Shown here in pieces: positions 60,914-64,000 of a stretch of 64,000 nt of DNA (its first letter is position 1; each line of letters opens with the position of its first letter). The DNA is taken from contig CAJTRG010000011.1 of the NCBI GenBank assembly GCA_910578585.1, positions 1 to 64,000 on the forward strand, written 5' to 3'. Below the pieces are notes generated by a model, which did no database searches, was not told the DNA's origin, and saw nothing but the letters and a program-made list of their open reading frames with translations. The translations under genes and the position numbers were made by a program. This DNA comes from an uncultured Mailhella sp. GTDB taxonomy: Bacteria > Desulfobacterota > Desulfovibrionia > Desulfovibrionales > Desulfovibrionaceae.

Positions 60914-62365
60914 TTAAAAACGCTGCTTACGCTTGGAAGAAGATGGAATATTCAGGGCTGTGCGGTATTTTGCCACAGTTCGGCGGGCAATATCCACACC
61001 AATTTCCTGCTTCAAAAGTTCACAGAGTTTCTCATCAGCAAGTGGATTTTTGGGGTCTTCCTTGCTGATCATCTTCTTGATCAGCGCCTTTACGCTTTCA
61101 GAACCAACGGAATCGCCGTCGTCAGAACTCAGGGCACTGTTAAAGAAAAATTTCAATTCAAAAACTCCATGGGGTGTGGAAACATATTTATTGGTGGTGA
61201 TACGGCTGACAGAAGACTCATGCATTTCAATATCTTCTGCAATATCCTTTAAAATAAGCGGTTTCAGTTTATCCACACCTTCTTCAAAAAACGGTCGCTG
61301 GAATTTGACAATACTTTCCATTACCTTGTACAGGGTGCGTTTTCTTTGCTCAAGACTCTTGATCAGCCAGGAGGCAGAAGCAATTTTCTTATTGGTAAAA
61401 TCTTTTACTTCCGCAGAAACATTATTGCTGTTTTCCAAAAAATCATTCAAGCGCAAATTAGGGATATCTTCATCATTCAAAACAATCACAAAATCCCCGT
61501 CACTGGCAAAAACATAAACATCAGGACTGACGTATAAAGGTTCACTTTCGCCAAAGCTTGCACCGGGCATGGGGTCAAGGGACTGGATAATATCCAGATA
61601 TTCCTTGAGCGTATCCATATCCAAATGGAATTTGCGAAGCAGTGGTTTATATCTGTGGGTTTCAAGATCTGTGAGATGATATTTGATTAAATCAACGAGA
61701 ATTGGATCACGATCGTATTTTAATACTTCAACCTGCGTGAGCAAACATTCCTGCGGCGTGCGCGCTGCAACCCCCACAGGGTCAAGACGCTGCACTTTAT
61801 AGAGCAGTGCTTCCACTTCCTCTTCTGTGCTTTTGGAACTTTCCGCAATTTCAGAAAGCTCTGCCCGCAAATAGCCGCAGCTATCAAGATTTCCTATAAT
61901 ATTTTCGCAAATTTCAATTTCTTTTTCATTTAAGGAGGAGAGACGCAATTGCCACATTAAATGCGCGTCCAAAGAACTTTTTTCTGCATAACGCGTTTCC
62001 AAAAAGTTATTATCTTCAATGGATTCGTACTCATGCATAGTGGAAGTTCTGGGGGCAGAAGAAAGTTCCCCTAAATAATCTTCCCAATCGCCGTTTTTCG
62101 CAACTTCTTCATAAGAATACCCCTCGTCCTCATCACCTTGTGAGGGACGGCTTTCGTTATTCAATTCCGCAAAATTTTCCTCACCCTCAGAGAGTTCAGG
62201 CGAACTTGGTGCTTCCTCTAAAAAAGGATTTTCTAAAAGTTCTTGTTGAATATGTTCCACAAGTTCAAGCCTTGACATTTGCAGCAATTTAATTGCCTGC
62301 TGCAACTGCGGTGACATCAGAAGTTGTTGTGTTTGCTTTAGTTGTTGCCTAAGCTCTAAAGCCAT
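60914..62365 (-). CDS. rpoN: RNA polymerase sigma-54 factor
   Basis: A 483-residue sigma factor. The Gln/Leu-rich region I (LRQQLKQTQQLLMSPQLQQAIKLLQ) interacts with enhancer-binding proteins, an acidic linker follows (about 50-115), then the core-binding domain, a HTH for the -12 element, and the RpoN box ARRTVAKYR (about 460-468) for the -24 element. The ATG at 62365 has GGAG 6 bases upstream; 62380 lacks a site. It serves the -24/-12 promoters of this window. The usual hpf/ptsN neighbours are absent. Confidence 0.97.
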   Translation of the reverse strand: MALELRQQLKQTQQLLMSPQLQQAIKLLQMSRLELVEHIQQELLENPFLEEAPSSPELSEGEENFAELNNESRPSQGDEDEGYSYEEVAKNGDWEDYLGELSSAPRTSTMHEYESIEDNNFLETRYAEKSSLDAHLMWQLRLSSLNEKEIEICENIIGNLDSCGYLRAELSEIAESSKSTEEEVEALLYKVQRLDPVGVAARTPQECLLTQVEVLKYDRDPILVDLIKYHLTDLETHRYKPLLRKFHLDMDTLKEYLDIIQSLDPMPGASFGESEPLYVSPDVYVFASDGDFVIVLNDEDIPNLRLNDFLENSNNVSAEVKDFTNKKIASASWLIKSLEQRKRTLYKVMESIVKFQRPFFEEGVDKLKPLILKDIAEDIEMHESSVSRITTNKYVSTPHGVFELKFFFNSALSSDDGDSVGSESVKALIKKMISKEDPKNPLADEKLCELLKQEIGVDIARRTVAKYRTALNIPSSSKRKQRF

Positions 62366-62556
62366 ATTCCGCTCCAACATTTAGTTTTATTATGTATGCA
62401 TTTCTTATGCCATAATTATTTTCCTATTGCAAGTCTTACGCCAAAAAAATCTATTCTATAATAAATTGAGTTTGTTATGGGTTTGTAAAAAGAAAAAACC
62501 TTGCTTAAAGGGCAAGAGTATGGCAAAATAAATGCAATACAATTTCGAGGATTATT

Positions 62557-63147
62557 ATGGATATAAATCAAGTACGCACCCAGCTTGCCACAGCAAAAGC
62601 CAATGTTTTAAAAGGCGATATTACCACTTCGCTGAAACGCTTTATTTATGCCCTGCATGAGCTTACCAAATCAAGCGCCCCCATTCCTGTTGAACTCAAA
62701 AGCATGATTCGCGATATCTCCGTGGAATATAACTCCTTTAAACAAATAAAGGATGAACTCAATATCAATTTTGCCTACACAGCCGGCGAAGAGAAAAAGC
62801 TTCTTGTGGTCTGCATGAAAGCCTATGAGCATTTAGCCAAAGATGCCAATAAAGAAGAAAGCTATGAAGACGCACTCAAACGCAAAAAATCACTTGATCA
62901 GCACCTTATTGCCGTCAAAGATTTTTTGAGCCGCAATTTTCTTGAACAGGCAGACGAAGAAGTGGAAAAAGCCCTTAAATTTTACAAGGACGAACACAAA
63001 GTTTTTGCCTATCTTGGTGAACTCTATTTGCAAAGCAATTATATCACGCGCGCAAAGCACTTCTACAAAAAAGCAACCGAAGTGGAACCCGACAATCAGG
63101 ACGTTGCCCGAAAATTTATTGAAGTCAATAAAATGCAGGCAAAATAA
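62557..63147 (+). CDS. TPR-like helical protein
   Basis: A 196-residue all-helical cytoplasmic protein. The last 90 residues form two TPR-like repeats (DFLSRNFLEQADEEVEKALKF and LGELYLQSNYITRAKHFYKKATEVEPDN). The N-terminal half is unrecognised. GAGG precedes the ATG. TGGCAA-AATAA-ATGCA at 62521-62536 has sigma-54 spacing, but a sigma-70 reading (TTGCTT-17-CAAAAT) is equally possible. It is followed after 8 bp by the phosphoesterase gene, so the two are co-transcribed. Confidence 0.75.
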   Translation: MDINQVRTQLATAKANVLKGDITTSLKRFIYALHELTKSSAPIPVELKSMIRDISVEYNSFKQIKDELNINFAYTAGEEKKLLVVCMKAYEHLAKDANKEESYEDALKRKKSLDQHLIAVKDFLSRNFLEQADEEVEKALKFYKDEHKVFAYLGELYLQSNYITRAKHFYKKATEVEPDNQDVARKFIEVNKMQAK

Positions 63148-63155
63148 GAGGAATT

Positions 63156-64000
63156 ATGCAGCAGTTATCCTTTATTCATGTTTCTGATTTGCATTTGGAT
63201 AATTTTCCGCCTGTAAAGCCAGAAAATGATGAAATGGCAATGCGTTTGCATGAAGCACCCTATGAGGCATTAAAAAATTTACTGGAACTTTGCAGGCAAA
63301 AATCACCGCAATTTATTGTTTTTTCAGGTGATATTCATGAACACGGCGTGCTCAGCCTCAAAGCTCGTTTCAGTTTAATGAAATTTTTTAATGCCTTAAA
63401 AGCATTAAATATTCCTTTTTATTATGCCTGCGGCAATCACGACCACCTTGGCCAAAACGATAAATTTTTTCAAAATTTTGATTTGGTTTTTCGCTTTACT
63501 GAAACATGGACAACCTTTTCTTTTGTTCCGCAAGAAAATTCCGTTGAAAACACTCCCGAAAGGACTGACGAAAATTTCAGCGAACACATGGACGACATGC
63601 CGGAAGAAGAATTGAGTGAAGAAACAGAACGTGAAACAGATATTGAGCTGAAAGAATATTTAGACGACGCGAAGAACGAGACTCAAGACGCCGCAGATGA
63701 AAATGCGGATGAAGAATTGGGCGAAAATTCAGGCGAAGAACTTGTCAAAACTGAAATTCCTTTTTGTCATATTCACGGCATCAGCCACACCAACCGCAAA
63801 GAATTGAAAAATTTGCTCAAAGACTTTGTCTACGAGAAAAAAGCCTTCTTCAATATCGGAGTGCTCCATGCCAGCGTGCACAATTCTGAAAGCGTCAAAA
63901 ACACCGACAAACATGTTGTTGCCCTGTGCAGAGAAAAAGACTTTGCACCTTTCCCTCTTGATTATTGGGCCCTCGGGCATATCCACGAACTTTCCATAGT
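63156..64000 (+). CDS. SbcD/Mre11-like metallophosphoesterase with acidic insert (3' end outside window)
   Basis: The frame starts at 63156 (GAGGA upstream) and is open for 281 codons to the window edge. Calcineurin-fold motifs are in order: HVSDLHLD (8-15), SGDIHE (57-62), GNHDH (93-97), LHASVH (237-242) and GHIHE (274-278). These match the nuclease family of SbcD/YhaO, which processes DNA ends with an ATPase partner. Unusual is an insert of about 75 residues (126-199) made mostly of Glu, Asp, Asn and Thr between GNHD and the next motif. An SbcC/YhaN-like gene would be expected to the right. Confidence 0.85.
   Translation, partial: MQQLSFIHVSDLHLDNFPPVKPENDEMAMRLHEAPYEALKNLLELCRQKSPQFIVFSGDIHEHGVLSLKARFSLMKFFNALKALNIPFYYACGNHDHLGQNDKFFQNFDLVFRFTETWTTFSFVPQENSVENTPERTDENFSEHMDDMPEEELSEETERETDIELKEYLDDAKNETQDAADENADEELGENSGEELVKTEIPFCHIHGISHTNRKELKNLLKDFVYEKKAFFNIGVLHASVHNSESVKNTDKHVVALCREKDFAPFPLDYWALGHIHELSI

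Noticed and set aside
62521..62536. TGGCAA-AATAA-ATGCA as a sigma-54 promoter for the TPR gene
   Set aside because: Spacing is right but -12 is imperfect, the start would fall inside the ribosome site, and a sigma-70 promoter fits as well; only mentioned within the gene entry.

Overview
The window looks like a chromosome segment of a low-GC, host-associated member of the Desulfovibrionaceae (in the neighbourhood of Bilophila, Taurinivorans, Mailhella or Lawsonia). This is an inference from gene content: a periplasmic [NiFe] hydrogenase of Desulfovibrio type, two flavoprotein/ferredoxin pairs related to APS reductase, TRAP and DASS carboxylate importers, sigma-54 circuitry and a sulfolipid-type UDP-sulfoquinovose synthase. 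No rRNA, CRISPR array or complete insertion sequence was seen. One tRNA (Glu) is present, and a transposase fragment sits at the left edge.

Layout. 1-1060: IS fragment, VOC protein, tRNA-Glu. 1087-6424: module 1, a DASS transporter, 2x[4Fe-4S] ferredoxin and AprA-like flavoprotein operon read leftwards from a near-perfect sigma-54 promoter, with a divergent RtcR-family activator. 6540-9465: exported cupin, MBL-fold hydrolase, flavodoxin-fold oxidoreductase, MarR. 9715-16845: diguanylate cyclase, then module 2, a PAS/sigma-54 activator divergent from a second flavoprotein-ferredoxin-DASS operon with three TGACA/TGTCA palindromes upstream. 16870-22802: a nonsense-disrupted dctP, a GntR regulator and a TRAP (dctPQM) plus ureohydrolase operon. 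23086-30829: EamA transporter, BrnTA toxin-antitoxin, small unknown genes, PLP aminotransferase, DgkA, DarP-like protein, UspA. 30903-31429: a highly structured non-coding stretch. 31480-35805: Liv-type binding protein and [NiFe] hydrogenase. 36005-43904: lipoprotein, LTA-synthase-like enzyme, PAP2, diguanylate cyclase, GmhB, UvrA. 44062-58564: a surface-glycan locus with UDP-sulfoquinovose synthase, several GT2 enzymes (one decayed, two sharing mosaic segments), GT8, pyruvyltransferase, DUF4422-type enzyme, and a PqqD / HprK-like / nucleotidyltransferase trio. 58565-59083: promoter region plus a candidate sigma-54-dependent small RNA. 59084-64000: AGCS symporter, rpoN, TPR protein, SbcD-like phosphoesterase (cut by the window end).

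How it fits together. Sigma-54 is a theme: rpoN is here, with two enhancer-binding proteins, two strong -24/-12 promoters (module 1 and the candidate sRNA) and a weaker one (module 2). The two modules share one architecture (importer, cytoplasmic ferredoxin, AprA-like flavoprotein) but use different importer subfamilies and different activators. They probably handle two small anionic substrates as electron donors or acceptors. The most unusual point is that module 1 is paired with an RtcR (CARF-type) activator although no rtcB or rtcA is present, and the RtcR sensor motif is altered.
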